From contig NZ_JWHR01000099.1 of the NCBI RefSeq assembly GCF_000808015.1, positions 32,486-96,485 of the forward strand: a DNA stretch of 64,000 nt. The letters are read 5' to 3'. Source of the DNA: Terrisporobacter othiniensis (lineage in GTDB: Bacteria; Bacillota; Clostridia; Peptostreptococcales; Peptostreptococcaceae). Made by a program: the position numbers and the translations under genes. The notes under the pieces are model-generated. The model had not been told where the DNA came from, searched no databases, and was given only the letters and a program-made list of their open reading frames with translations. This document shows, one piece after another, positions 18,663 to 28,189 of the stretch (position 1 is the stretch's first letter; every line of letters starts with the position of its first letter).

Positions 18663-19319
18663 ATGAAAATAATTCAGCTAGATAATATAAGATATGAAGA
18701 TAATGAAAATGTGATTTTAGATGGAATTACAATAGATATAAATAAAGGAGATTGTATATCTATAATAGGTGAATCTGGAAGTGGAAAAAGTACATTATTA
18801 AAAATATGTGGAGATTTGATAGAAGTAAAAGAAGGAAGTATTAAGTTTAAAGGAAAAGAATACTCTTATTATGAATCAACGGACTTAAGGAAAAAAATTA
18901 GTTATTCTATTCAAATACCATATTTGTTTGGAAATACAGTTTATGATAATTTAGAATTTCCTTTTAAAATAAGAAATAAAGAAATAGACAATGAAAGAAT
19001 AATTAATTTGTTGAAGAGATTTAAACTAAAAGAAGATATAATAAATAAAAATATAAATTTATTATCTGGAGGAGAGAAACAAAGAATAGCTTTTATAAGA
19101 AATATTATTTTTACACCAGAAGTTTTATTGTTAGATGAAATAACATCTGCTTTAGATATTGAAAATACAAAAATTATAGAAGATTATATAGAAGAACTAA
19201 ATAAAGAAGGAGTAACTATATTATGGGTTACTCATAGTGAGAAACAAAGTGAAACTATATTCAATAAAAGGATAACTGTATCAAAAGGAAAAATTGAAAA
19301 ATTAGAGGAGTTTAACTAA
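18663..19319 (+). CDS. FetA/YbbL-like ABC transporter ATPase
   Basis: A 218-residue ABC ATPase: Walker A GESGSGKS (36-43), a Q-loop, signature LSGGEKQR, Walker B VLLLDEITSALD. Its stop codon overlaps the start of a UPF0014-type permease gene (TAATG). That pairing is the FetAB/YbbLM arrangement, linked in Escherichia coli to iron export and resistance to oxidative stress. A TTG at 18645 is in frame, but GTGAGGA before the ATG at 18663 gives the better start. Confidence 0.85.
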   Translation: MKIIQLDNIRYEDNENVILDGITIDINKGDCISIIGESGSGKSTLLKICGDLIEVKEGSIKFKGKEYSYYESTDLRKKISYSIQIPYLFGNTVYDNLEFPFKIRNKEIDNERIINLLKRFKLKEDIINKNINLLSGGEKQRIAFIRNIIFTPEVLLLDEITSALDIENTKIIEDYIEELNKEGVTILWVTHSEKQSETIFNKRITVSKGKIEKLEEFN

Positions 19320-20074
19320 TGAAAACAGAGGCGTTAATTTTATCATCAGTATTACTAATAATTCCTATTATGATTTCATACAAAGAAAAATTAGAATTAA
19401 ATAGAGATATTATAATTAGTATGTTAAGAGCAATAATTCAACTATTAGTAATTGGATATGTATTAGATTTTATATTTGGGCTAGACAAGTTAATTTATAC
19501 AGCTGTATTAGTCTTAGTAATGATTTTTAATGCAGCCATTAATACAAGGAAAAAAGGATTTCTTATAGCAAATCAAGTTTTAATATCATTTATATCTATT
19601 TCTATAGGAACGGTCGCTACTTTAGGTATTTTAATTGGATCAAAAGCAATAGAACATACTCCTAATGAAGTAATACCTGTAGCAGGAATGATAATAAGTA
19701 ATTCAATGGTTGCCATAGGACTAAGTTATAGAAACTTAGTTAATAATTTTAAAAATAATTCAATAGCAGTCGAAGTTAAGTTATCCCTAGGAGCAAGCAT
19801 AAAAGAAGCATCAGCTGAGATAATTAGAGAGAGTATTAAAATATCCATAATGCCAACTATTGATTCTGCTAAAACTTTAGGAATAGTTTCATTACCAGGG
19901 ATGATGACAGGATTAATTCTGGCAGGCTCATCTCCAGTGGTTGCAGTTAAATTTCAGATAATGGTTACTTTTATGATTTTATCATCTTCGTCCATAGCTA
20001 CAATTATAGCAACTTATTTAAGTTATAAAAAATTCTTTAATGATAGAAAGCAGTTAAAATCAATTGTAGATTAA
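19319..20074 (+). CDS. FetB/YbbM-like ABC transporter permease (UPF0014)
   Basis: A 251-residue permease with about seven membrane segments. Family segments include NAAINTRKKGF (about 76-86), IPVAGMIISNSM and the conserved loop LGIVSLPGMMTGLILAGSSP. It overlaps the ATPase stop by one base, so the two are translationally coupled. By family it forms a metal exporter with the ATPase. The substrate is not proven here, though a Fur-linked heme oxygenase lies 3 kb away. Confidence 0.87.
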   Translation: MKTEALILSSVLLIIPIMISYKEKLELNRDIIISMLRAIIQLLVIGYVLDFIFGLDKLIYTAVLVLVMIFNAAINTRKKGFLIANQVLISFISISIGTVATLGILIGSKAIEHTPNEVIPVAGMIISNSMVAIGLSYRNLVNNFKNNSIAVEVKLSLGASIKEASAEIIRESIKISIMPTIDSAKTLGIVSLPGMMTGLILAGSSPVVAVKFQIMVTFMILSSSSIATIIATYLSYKKFFNDRKQLKSIVD

Positions 20075-20145
20075 ATATATTAATAGATTATTGATATAAT
20101 ATTTAAATAGAAGGAAATAATTTATTAATATATTTAGGAGATGTC

Positions 20146-20889
20146 ATGAAAAAAACATTATACGATTATAAAATGGAAATAGAAAAACTTCCTATTAAAG
20201 ATAAATATACAAAAGAAGAATTGCTGATAGAAGATTTTTTAATAGAGAAAGAAAATAATATAGAAATATATTACGCTCCACATAATGAGTACATAAACCC
20301 AAAGGCAAAAATACTAATTATAGGTATAACACCAGGATTTATACAAATGAATACGTCAATAGCTACTGCAAGAAAAGAATTAGAAAATAATGATGACATA
20401 GAAGATATACAGTATAAGTGCAAAGTATCAGGTAGATTTAGTGGAAGTTTAAGAAAAAATATTATATCAATGTTAGATGAAATAAAATTAAATGAAGCTC
20501 TAAGCTTAGAAAGCTGTAGTGAATTATTTGATAAAAAAGATTATTTAATGCATACTGTGTCATTAATACCTTATCCTGTTTTTGTGAAAAAGCAAAACTA
20601 TACAGGCCATACACCTAAGCTATTAAAAAGTGATTTTTTAATGAAATATATCTATGAGAATTTTATAAATGAAATACATGAACTAAATGACTTTGAAGAT
20701 ATATTATTAATACCACTAGGAAAAGCTGTTGAAGAGGTATTATGCAAATTAAAAGATGAAAAATTTATTAAAGAAAATCAGATACTTATGGGATTTCCTC
20801 ATCCATCAGGAGCCAATGTTAATAGGTTAGTTCAGTTGGAAGAAAATAAAGAAAGTATGATAGATTTTATAAAAAGAACCGTATCTTAA
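20146..20889 (+). CDS. Uracil-DNA-glycosylase-superfamily-like protein
   Basis: A 247-residue protein of no named family that I recognise with certainty. Two segments recall the UDG fold: a strand and loop ILIIGITPGF (about 52-61) and a C-terminal GFPHPSGANVNR (about 219-230) with the HPS motif that contacts DNA in UDG enzymes. Between them is an unusual helical insert with KVSGRFSGSLRKN. No signal peptide or membrane segment is visible. The gene stands alone and its stop lies inside the terminator stem. Enzyme activity and substrate are unknown. Confidence 0.55.
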   Translation: MKKTLYDYKMEIEKLPIKDKYTKEELLIEDFLIEKENNIEIYYAPHNEYINPKAKILIIGITPGFIQMNTSIATARKELENNDDIEDIQYKCKVSGRFSGSLRKNIISMLDEIKLNEALSLESCSELFDKKDYLMHTVSLIPYPVFVKKQNYTGHTPKLLKSDFLMKYIYENFINEIHELNDFEDILLIPLGKAVEEVLCKLKDEKFIKENQILMGFPHPSGANVNRLVQLEENKESMIDFIKRTVS

Positions 20890-20905
20890 GCTGATACGGT
20901 TTTGC
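20877..20905. terminator. Terminator overlapping a stop codon, CCGTATC type
   Basis: A 9-bp stem (20877-20885 with 20893-20901) followed by T residues. It also lies at the end of the convergent YdcZ-like remnant. Confidence 0.8.
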
Positions 20906-21178
20906 TATTTATTTTATCAATATATAAATTATAAGTTAAACCTAATACTACTAAAGTTCCACCAATTACTTGGTAAAAAGAAATTTTACCTGTAGACAAA
21001 GCATTTATAATTATTCCTGTGAAAAGTTGACCAATAAATAACAATAAAGTTAAGTAAAAAGATGAAATCTTTGAAGATAAAAAAGAGAGCATAGTAACTA
21101 TAATAACACCTAAAAGTCCACCGGTATAAACAAACCATGGAGCATTTAAAGCAAAAGTATTTAAAACATTGCCTAATG
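20886..21178 (-). pseudogene. YdcZ/DMT-type membrane transporter, 5' part deleted
   Basis: On the minus strand the frame open from about 21178 reads a tryptophan-containing NAPWFVYTGGLLGV segment followed by LFIGQLFTGIIINALS and VIGGTLVVLGLTYN. This is the order seen in the C-terminal two thirds of YdcZ-type (DUF606) small transporters of about 145 residues. The N-terminal third is missing. The break falls where a Crp-type regulator remnant begins on the other strand, so one deletion probably removed both starts. Confidence 0.7.
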
Positions 21179-21675
21179 GTAGAAACTCACTGCTTGCTTT
21201 TTATAAACCTTTTAGAGTAATAGGAGATATAGAGGTTGTAAAAAATCAAAGTTCAACAGGTACAATTCAAGCTTTTAGTACTTGTTACTGTTTAGCTATA
21301 TCTATGGAAAAGGTAAGATTAGAATTAACTAAAGATAGAAAGTTTTTAAAATTTACTTGTGAAAGTTTAGCAGAAAAACTAGCAGCTGTCAGTATGAATA
21401 GATCTATCAATTTACTTTATCCATTGGAAAATAGATTATCTAGCTATATAAATGAATCATTAGTTTATGAAGAAAATACATATATTGATTTTGATGAAAA
21501 TTTAATTAATATAGCAGAGTGATTAGGATGCAGTTATAGACACCTGCTTAGAACGTTTAACACATTATGTAAAAAGGGTGTATTAAAACGAGAAAATGGA
21601 AAATATAAAGTAATTAATCAGATATTATTAAAAGATTTGGCTGGAGAATTATATCAATATGCTAAGTTCATATAA
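21169..21675 (+). pseudogene. YeiL-like Crp/Fnr family regulator, 5' deleted and interrupted
   Basis: The sequence starts inside the cyclic-nucleotide-binding-like domain (LLAFYKPFRVIGDIEVV) and continues through the dimerisation helix. After NIAE a TGA (21520-21522) interrupts the reading. The same frame then continues LGCSYRHLLRTFNTLCKKG, the helix-turn-helix region, to a stop at 21675. The N-terminal ~75 residues are absent. Both the truncation and the in-frame stop mark a dead gene. Confidence 0.75.
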
Positions 21676-21903
21676 ATCTTTTTATATATGAAAAAGATAG
21701 ATAAACTAATTTATATTTAAAAAATAAAAATCTTATTTAACTATGTGGAATTATATAAAAAACGATAAAATAGATAAACTAATTATATAGAGGTATATTG
21801 TTAAGTTATAAAAATGTGATACAATATGAAAGGCTATAAAGCTATTATATAAATAAAAAATTCTATTTAAGAATTAGACATAAGAAAGAGAGGAAATAAT
21901 ATT

Positions 21904-22245
21904 ATGGAAAATTATCCAAATTGCCCTAAATGTAATTCAGAATATACTTACGAAGACGGAACTTTATATGTTTGCCCAGAATGTGCTCATGAATGGTCAC
22001 AAACTGAAGAGGCTATAGAAGAGAATGTAATAAGAGATGCAAACGGAAATATATTAAATGATGGAGATGCTGTAACAGTAATAAAAGATCTTAAAGTAAA
22101 AGGTGCTTCATCTTCTATAAAAATAGGAACAAAAGTTAAAAGTATACGTTTAGTTCCTGATGCTGCTGATGGACATGATATAGAATGTAAAATAGATGGT
22201 TTTGGAGCTATGAAGCTAAAATCAAGTGTTGTAAAAAAAGCATAG
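21904..22245 (+). CDS. PhnA/YjdM family zinc-ribbon protein
   Basis: A 113-residue small soluble protein with an N-terminal zinc ribbon (CPKC at 7-10 and CPEC at 24-27, then HEW) and the C-terminal PhnA domain with [15 protein letters not shown]. The length is normal. The old link to phosphonate use is not supported for the family and its function is unknown. It is monocistronic, with GAGAGG upstream and a terminator downstream. Confidence 0.93.
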   Translation: MENYPNCPKCNSEYTYEDGTLYVCPECAHEWSQTEEAIEENVIRDANGNILNDGDAVTVIKDLKVKGASSSIKIGTKVKSIRLVPDAADGHDIECKIDGFGAMKLKSSVVKKA

Positions 22246-22256
22246 TATAAAAATAA

Positions 22257-22284
22257 GAACTAGGTATAAACCTAGTTCTATTTT
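22257..22284 (+). terminator. Terminator after the PhnA-family gene
   Basis: An 8-bp stem (22257-22264 with 22271-22278) followed by a T-rich tract. Confidence 0.8.
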
Positions 22285-22425
22285 ATTTTATAAAAAATCA
22301 CTTGATATGTATAAATAATGAAAATAAAGTCTTTTTATGAAAGGCGCATTTTGGTATTATTTAAATAACAAACATACAAATGTAAAATAAAAAGGGCGTA
22401 TATAAAAGTATTGAAGGAGAGTAAT

Positions 22426-24187
22426 ATGGACAAAAAATCTAAAGATGACCAAAGGTTATATACAATAGAGGATTTAGAATGCATATTAGAGCACATACCT
22501 TATGAAGTTTGGATAAAAGATAAAGAGGGAAAACATGTGTACATAAATAAAAGGGGTGCTAATAAAATAGGTCTAGATAAAGAAGATATAATAGGAAAAT
22601 CAGATAAGGAAATTAGGCCTAAGGAATTTTGTTGTAAATGTGATGAAACAGATAAAATAGTTTTAGAAGAGAAAAGAGAGCTATTTTATGAACATGAATA
22701 CTATAGCGATAAGGATGAATTTTATAGGGTATATAAATTTCCTATAAAAGATAAAGATGAAAATGTAAAATTTATAAGTGGATTTTCAAATGAATATAGC
22801 TATGGTAAAAAAATCAATGAAGAATTAGAAAATTTATTTGTTAGTAATATGGAAGAATTAGAAGATATAGAGTGTACTCAAGCTATAAGTAGAATATTAA
22901 AAAACCTAGATTCAATGATAAAATGTACAAGTATAAATTTATTCTTAGTAGATAAAAATGGTGATAATTTAAAGAATTACTTAAGTAATGAAAACGATAT
23001 ATTTTGTGAAAATACCCAATAAATATAGATTATAAGAAATTTTCTAAACTATACAAAGATAAATTAGACATTAATGTAGATAATAGTTTAAATAACGAAT
23101 TTAAAGATAATTATATAGAAAAATATAAATTATATCCTGAGTCAAAGTTGAAAATATTTCCATTAAAGTTTAGGGAAGAGCTAATAGGATTAATGTATAT
23201 ACATTATAAAGATGAAAAAAAATATACAAGTGACTATGATGGATTTATAAATGATTTGTGTAGTCAACTTAGTATATTAATTGTAAATATAGAATATAAA
23301 AATAAATTAAGACATAGATTAACTAAGTTTGAGGAAAAGGCTAAATATTTACAAAGTGAAAATGAAAAATTAGAAGAGGCTATAGGGGTTGAAATGATAA
23401 AGGTAGACTTTTTAGAAAATATGTCTCATGAGTTTAGAACACCTATAAATATAATTTTGATGACTGCAAAACTACTAATATCATCTATGGAAGATAATGG
23501 AATAAACTTAGATAAACAAAAAAAATTAAATATTTAAAAACATTAAAACAAAATGGATATAGAATATTAAGACTAGTAAATAATATTTTAGATACAACGA
23601 AGATTGACAGCAAATATGAGAAAATACAACTTACTAATCATAATATAATTAATATAATTGAAGATATAGTCTTATCTACAGCAGATTATATAAAAGATAT
23701 AAATAAAAGTATAACATTTGATACAGAAGAAGAAGAGTTAATTCTAGCATGTAATCCAGATGCTATAGAAAAAATAATTTTAAATTTAATTTCTAATTCC
23801 CTTAAGTTTACAAATGAAGACGGTGAAATTCATATTGATATAAAAGTGAATCATAATGAAAAGAAACTATTTGTTCATTTAAAAAACAATGGTCCTGCTA
23901 TATCAGAAGAAGATTCGAAAAAGATATTTGATAGATTTGTTCAAGTGGACAATCATTTAAGAAGAAGTAGTGAAGGTAGTGGAATAGGATTATATCTAGT
24001 TAAACGCTTAATTGAAATGCATGATGGAGAAATATGGTTAAATACAGATGTTGAGAGTGGGGTAGAATTTATTTTTTACATTCCCATAAAAACAATAAAT
24101 AATGAAGACGTAGTTGTCCACTCAATAGAGGATCACTCAAAGATAGATAAATGCAATATAGAATTTTCAGATGTATATTCTTTATAA
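22426..24187 (+). pseudogene. PAS-GAF sensor histidine kinase with two frameshifts
   Basis: Three consecutive frames give one kinase of about 585 residues. 22426-23022: a PAS domain (ILEHIPYEVWIKDKEGKHVY) and the start of a GAF-like domain. About 23020-23537: the rest of the GAF domain, a coiled coil and the H-box FLENMSHEFRTPINII. About 23530-24187: the dimerisation helix, N-box NLISNSLKF and G-boxes with SGIGLYLVKRL. The breaks lie near a CCC/AA run at about 23016 and a run of eight A at 23518-23525. AAGGAGA before the ATG at 22426 sets the start. No response regulator is adjacent. Confidence 0.78.
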
Positions 24188-24190
24188 AAT

Positions 24191-24240
24191 AAAAGATAAT
24201 GACAATTGAACAAATTAAGTTCAACTGTCATTATCTTTTT
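24191..24240. terminator. Bidirectional terminator, kinase remnant / zinc-ribbon gene
   Basis: A 20-bp stem with one mismatch (24191-24210 with 24220-24239), with A-rich and T-rich flanks between convergent units. Confidence 0.88.
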
Positions 24241-24252
24241 ATTACTCTAATT

Positions 24253-24621
24253 CTATAATTTTTGTCCGCATTTAGGACAATATTGAAAATCTTCATTACC
24301 TATGTATCCACAATTAGAGCATTTATTCACAGTAGGTTGGTTATAATTTACTAGTTGCAAATCATTTTCTGAAATTAATATGTTATCTCCTCTGTTTATT
24401 CTTACTCCTATATCATTATCTAAAATATAAATACTATTACAACAAGTATTTTTTACAAAGTATTTTTTGCTCCATTTAAAAATGGGAATAAAGAAAAAAC
24501 TAAAACACATATAAGTCATATAAACTTCCATTTTTCCAAAGGCACCACACCTAGGGCAAACTATACTTTGAACATAATCTAACTTCTTTTCTCCATTAGA
24601 TATACCACCAATAAAAAACAT
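24253..24621 (-). CDS. Zinc-ribbon domain protein of unknown function
   Basis: A 122-residue protein with a CPRCG knuckle near residue 22 and a complete zinc ribbon at the C-terminus (CSNCG then CPKCG). Between them is a hydrophobic, aromatic stretch (MCFSFFFIPIFKW) and a TCCNS segment. Similar proteins are annotated only as zinc-ribbon proteins. GGGAG before the ATG at 24621 favours that start over the in-frame ATG at 24636. Not recognised further. Confidence 0.75.
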   Translation of the reverse strand: MFFIGGISNGEKKLDYVQSIVCPRCGAFGKMEVYMTYMCFSFFFIPIFKWSKKYFVKNTCCNSIYILDNDIGVRINRGDNILISENDLQLVNYNQPTVNKCSNCGYIGNEDFQYCPKCGQKL

Positions 24622-24809
24622 ATTATCAACTCCCATATCAATTATATCATAGGATAAAATTGTTAATTAATTATATAAAAATGAAAAACAGTAAATAAAA
24701 TGACTATTTACCACTAAAAAACTAATATATTTTATCCAAATATGTAGTATAATATATTCTTAAGTTGTAAAAATATATAACTTTTTTAATATGAAAGGGA
24801 ATTTAAAAT

Positions 24810-25469
24810 ATGAAAAAAAATAATAATTTAATATCAACTATAAGAGACTACATTACCATAACAATTGGAGTAATATTAGTAGCATTTGGAATACAATATT
24901 TTTATGCACCAAATGAAATAGCAGGTGGTGGCTTAAGTGGATTAGCTTTAGTTATTAGTAACTTCGTTCCTGTACTATCAGTAGGAACTATTATATTTTT
25001 AGGTAACTTAATATTATTTGTAATAGCGTTTGTACTAGTAGGTGGAGATTTTGGCATGAAAACGATATATGCAAGTTTTGCATTATCATTTGTAATGGAC
25101 TTTATGGAGAAGGTAATGCATTCTTATGCATTAACGAATAATTTATTATTAGCAGTTGTAATGGGTACTGTAGTAATAGCAGCGGGTATAGGTATTACTT
25201 TCGCGATAAATGCTTCAACAGGTGGAACGGATATACTAGCAAAAATACTTAATAAATATTCTACTATTAACTTGGGAATATCTTTATTGTTAGTTGATTT
25301 AGCTGTTGTTATATGTGGAGCTTTAACATTTGGACTAGATAAAGGATTTTATTCTTTATTGGCTGTTGTCATGAATGGATTAGTAGTTGATAGAGTAATA
25401 ATAATGATAGAGAAAAAACAAAAAGAAAAAGCTAATTTAAATTCTGAAGAAGAGAAGTTAGCTGTTTAA
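24810..25469 (+). CDS. YitT family membrane protein, short form
   Basis: A 219-residue integral membrane protein with about six hydrophobic segments. YitT (DUF161) signatures are ALGIQYFYAPNEIAGGGLSG-like at about 20-40 and ASTGGTDILAKILNKY at about 136-151. Typical YitT proteins are about 280 residues with a cytoplasmic DUF2179 domain, which is absent here; a charged tail ends the protein. The function of the family is unknown. Monocistronic. Confidence 0.87.
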   Translation: MKKNNNLISTIRDYITITIGVILVAFGIQYFYAPNEIAGGGLSGLALVISNFVPVLSVGTIIFLGNLILFVIAFVLVGGDFGMKTIYASFALSFVMDFMEKVMHSYALTNNLLLAVVMGTVVIAAGIGITFAINASTGGTDILAKILNKYSTINLGISLLLVDLAVVICGALTFGLDKGFYSLLAVVMNGLVVDRVIIMIEKKQKEKANLNSEEEKLAV

Positions 25470-25472
25470 GAT

Positions 25473-25506
25473 AAAAACGTATCAATAGTATTGATACGTT
25501 TTTTTT
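25473..25506 (+). terminator. Terminator after the YitT gene
   Basis: A 14-bp stem (25473-25486 with 25490-25503) with a 3-base loop and a T-run. Its core CGTATCA is related to the CCGTATCA stems elsewhere in the window. Confidence 0.88.
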
Positions 25507-25640
25507 ATGGTAATAATAAGTATTTTTCATAATAAAACATATGGAAAATAAATCCTTAGAGGATTATAATATTGAAATATCGATAAATTTGAAGGATTTA
25601 GTAAATATTAAATTTAACAATAATTTAAGGAGGAATGGTT

Positions 25641-27068
25641 TTGAAAGACGTTGTAATTATAGGTGCTGGTATAGTAGGTTGTTCTATTGCCAGAGAACTA
25701 TCTAAATATAATTTAGGTGTATTAGTAATAGATAAGAATCAAGATGTTTCAGAAGGGATATCTAAGGCAAATAGTGGGATTATACACGGTGGATATAATG
25801 AAAAAAAAGGAACATTAAAAGCTAAATTAAATTTAGAAGCCAATAAAATAATAGATTCTTTAGCTGAAGAATTAGAATTTCCTTTCAAAAGAAATGGTTC
25901 CTTAGTATTAGCTTTTAACGAAGATGAATTTAAAAAATTAAAAGAACTAAAATCCAACGGTGAAGATTTAGGAATAGAAGAGTTAGAAATTTTAGAAAAA
26001 GGTGAAGTTTTAGATTTAGAGAAAAATATAAATTGTGATGTAGTAGGAGCCTTACATATAAAGAATTCAGGTATAGTAAGTCCTTATGAAATGACCTTGG
26101 CTTTTGCTGAAAATGCGTGTGAGAATGGAGTAGATTTCTTACTAGGACATGAAGTAATAGATTTGAAAAAACATAAAGACTATTATACTCTGATTATAAA
26201 AGATAAAGAGCCTATAGAAACAAAAGTAGTTATAAATGCAGCTGGATTAGGTGGTGCATTTATAAATAATTTAGTAAGTGAAACTAAGTATGAAATAGAA
26301 GGAGTAAAGGGAGAATATTGTTTACTTGATAAAATAGCAGGTGAACTTTGTAAAAAGACTTTATTTCAAGTACCAAATGTGTTAAGTAAAGGAGTATTAG
26401 TTACTCCAACAGTAGATGGAAATTTACTAATTGGGCCAAACGCTACTCCTAGTGATGCTGACGATATAAAAACTACAAGAAGTGGAATAGATGAAATAAT
26501 ATATAAAAGCAAAAAGACTATGGAAAAAATACCTTTTGATAGAGTTTTAAATACTTTTAGTGGAATAAGGCCTAAGGTGAAAACACAAGACTTTATTATT
26601 GAAGAGGTTAAGGATGCTAAAAACTTTATTAATGTAATAGGAATAGATTCTCCAGGTTTAACTTGCGCTCCAGCTATAGCTAATTATGTAATAGATTTAA
26701 TAAAAGAGAATCTAAAATTAGAAGAGAAAATAAACTTTAAAGCTCATAGAACAAAAATGATAAGAATGAGTGAACTTAGTATAGAAGAAAAAAATAAATT
26801 AATATGTTCAAACCCTACTTATGGGAAAATGATATGTAAATGTGAATTTGTTACAGAAGGTGAAATAATAGATTCAATAAAAAGACCTTTAGGAGCAAGA
26901 ACTTTAGATGGAGTAAAAAGAAGAACAAGAGCGATGATGGGAGGGTGTCAAGGAATTGGCTGTATGATACCTATAAGCGCTATTTTAAGTAGAGAATTGG
27001 ATATAGACATAAGTGAAGTTAATAAAGATGTTGAAAATTCTTCAGTAGTAGGATTTAAGGAGGATTAA
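25641..27068 (+). CDS. FAD-dependent GlpA-like oxidoreductase with BFD-like iron-sulfur domain
   Basis: About 475 residues. The N-terminal dinucleotide fold reads [18 protein letters not shown]; the DAO domain fills residues up to about 370. The C-terminal domain has the BFD-type cysteine pattern CKC at about 393-395 and CQGIGC about 35 residues later, as in anaerobic glycerol-3-phosphate dehydrogenase subunit A and related enzymes. The ATG at 25635 touches the AAGGAGGA site directly, so TTG at 25641, six bases after it, is the better start. Four bases separate it from the second flavoprotein gene. By family it oxidises glycerol-3-phosphate or a hydroxy acid; the substrate is not fixed. Confidence 0.87.
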   Translation: MKDVVIIGAGIVGCSIARELSKYNLGVLVIDKNQDVSEGISKANSGIIHGGYNEKKGTLKAKLNLEANKIIDSLAEELEFPFKRNGSLVLAFNEDEFKKLKELKSNGEDLGIEELEILEKGEVLDLEKNINCDVVGALHIKNSGIVSPYEMTLAFAENACENGVDFLLGHEVIDLKKHKDYYTLIIKDKEPIETKVVINAAGLGGAFINNLVSETKYEIEGVKGEYCLLDKIAGELCKKTLFQVPNVLSKGVLVTPTVDGNLLIGPNATPSDADDIKTTRSGIDEIIYKSKKTMEKIPFDRVLNTFSGIRPKVKTQDFIIEEVKDAKNFINVIGIDSPGLTCAPAIANYVIDLIKENLKLEEKINFKAHRTKMIRMSELSIEEKNKLICSNPTYGKMICKCEFVTEGEIIDSIKRPLGARTLDGVKRRTRAMMGGCQGIGCMIPISAILSRELDIDISEVNKDVENSSVVGFKED

Positions 27069-27071
27069 CCT

Positions 27072-27971
27072 ATGGCAGTATATGAATTAATAATTGTAGG
27101 TGGCGGTGCAGCAGGTATGCTTTGTGCCATAGAAGCTAAAAGATTGGGTATAAAAAATGTATTATTAATTGAAAAAGATAATATACTTGGAGGAGCATTG
27201 TGTCTAGGAAATTACAATATAAGTAATGAGTTAAAGATTACAGGAAAATTTTACAGAAAATATTTAATAGAAGAATATGAAAGATATAACATTGAAACAA
27301 AATTAAATACAATGGTATTAAAGATTGAAGAAAATAAAGAAGTTCTTTGTACAAGCCCAGCTAATGGAATTGAAAAGATAAAAGGTGATAAAATTATATT
27401 AGCAAATGGAGCAAAAGAAGGATCTAGAAAAGCTATAGCTATGGTGGGAAGTAGATGTTCAGGCATATATACTGTAGGAATGGCAAAGAAAATTTTTGCT
27501 ATGGACAATATAGTACCAGGTAGAAAAATACTTATAAATGGTTGGAATACCTTATATATGATTGAGAAAGAGCTAAAAAGAAGCAATGTAGAAATTGTAG
27601 GAATTATTTCAGACAAAGAAGACATAAACACTTATGGATTAACAGAAAATATTTATTATAATTATGAAATATCAAATATACAAGGTAGAGGTAGAGTGGA
27701 AAAAGTAATTTTAAACAATGGTGATGAAGAAATAGAAGTGGCTTGTGATACAATATTATTTGCAAAATCGCAACTTTCAGATGGATTAGTTGCTATGAGA
27801 AGTGGAATTAAATTAAATCCAGATACTACTGGACCAGAAGTTAATGATGAATATATGACTTCAAAAGAAGGGGTATATGCTTGTGGAAATGGCATTTATA
27901 TTCATAATTATATTGAAGAAATAGAAAGAGAAAGTTCATTAATAATCGAGGAAATAATAAATAATAAATAA
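27072..27971 (+). CDS. FAD/NAD-dependent oxidoreductase, partner of the GlpA-like protein
   Basis: A 299-residue pyridine nucleotide-disulfide-type flavoprotein without a redox-active CxxC: N-terminal LIIVGGGAAGMLCAIEAKRL, a middle NAD-binding region and a C-terminal GVYACGNGIYIHNY. It follows the GlpA-like gene within an operon. In many Firmicutes the same pair is followed by a small DUF1667 cysteine-rich gene; here a terminator follows at once. It probably forms a complex with the upstream protein and passes electrons to NAD or another carrier. Confidence 0.85.
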   Translation: MAVYELIIVGGGAAGMLCAIEAKRLGIKNVLLIEKDNILGGALCLGNYNISNELKITGKFYRKYLIEEYERYNIETKLNTMVLKIEENKEVLCTSPANGIEKIKGDKIILANGAKEGSRKAIAMVGSRCSGIYTVGMAKKIFAMDNIVPGRKILINGWNTLYMIEKELKRSNVEIVGIISDKEDINTYGLTENIYYNYEISNIQGRGRVEKVILNNGDEEIEVACDTILFAKSQLSDGLVAMRSGIKLNPDTTGPEVNDEYMTSKEGVYACGNGIYIHNYIEEIERESSLIIEEIINNK

Positions 27972-27973
27972 AG

Positions 27974-28014
27974 AAAAGGATGAAATGTAATTATTTTATA
28001 TTTCATCCTTTTCG
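27974..28014 (+). terminator. Terminator after the flavoprotein operon
   Basis: A 13-bp perfect stem (27974-27986 with 28000-28012). Confidence 0.85.
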
Positions 28015-28189
28015 ACTATAAAAATCAAATTTTTCAACTTAATTGTATACTATTTTTATGATAGAAAAAACAATGTGAAAAGTATAAAAATAATGAGGAA
28101 AATTAAAAAAATAACAAAGCATATAATGAGATAAAACTATGATACTATATATAAGGAACTATTATGATATAAAGGGGGATGTATTGTAA

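Noticed and set aside
27251..27631. A 126-codon hydrophobic frame antisense to the second flavoprotein gene
   Set aside because: Hydrophobicity comes from reading A/T-rich codons backwards; no start signals.
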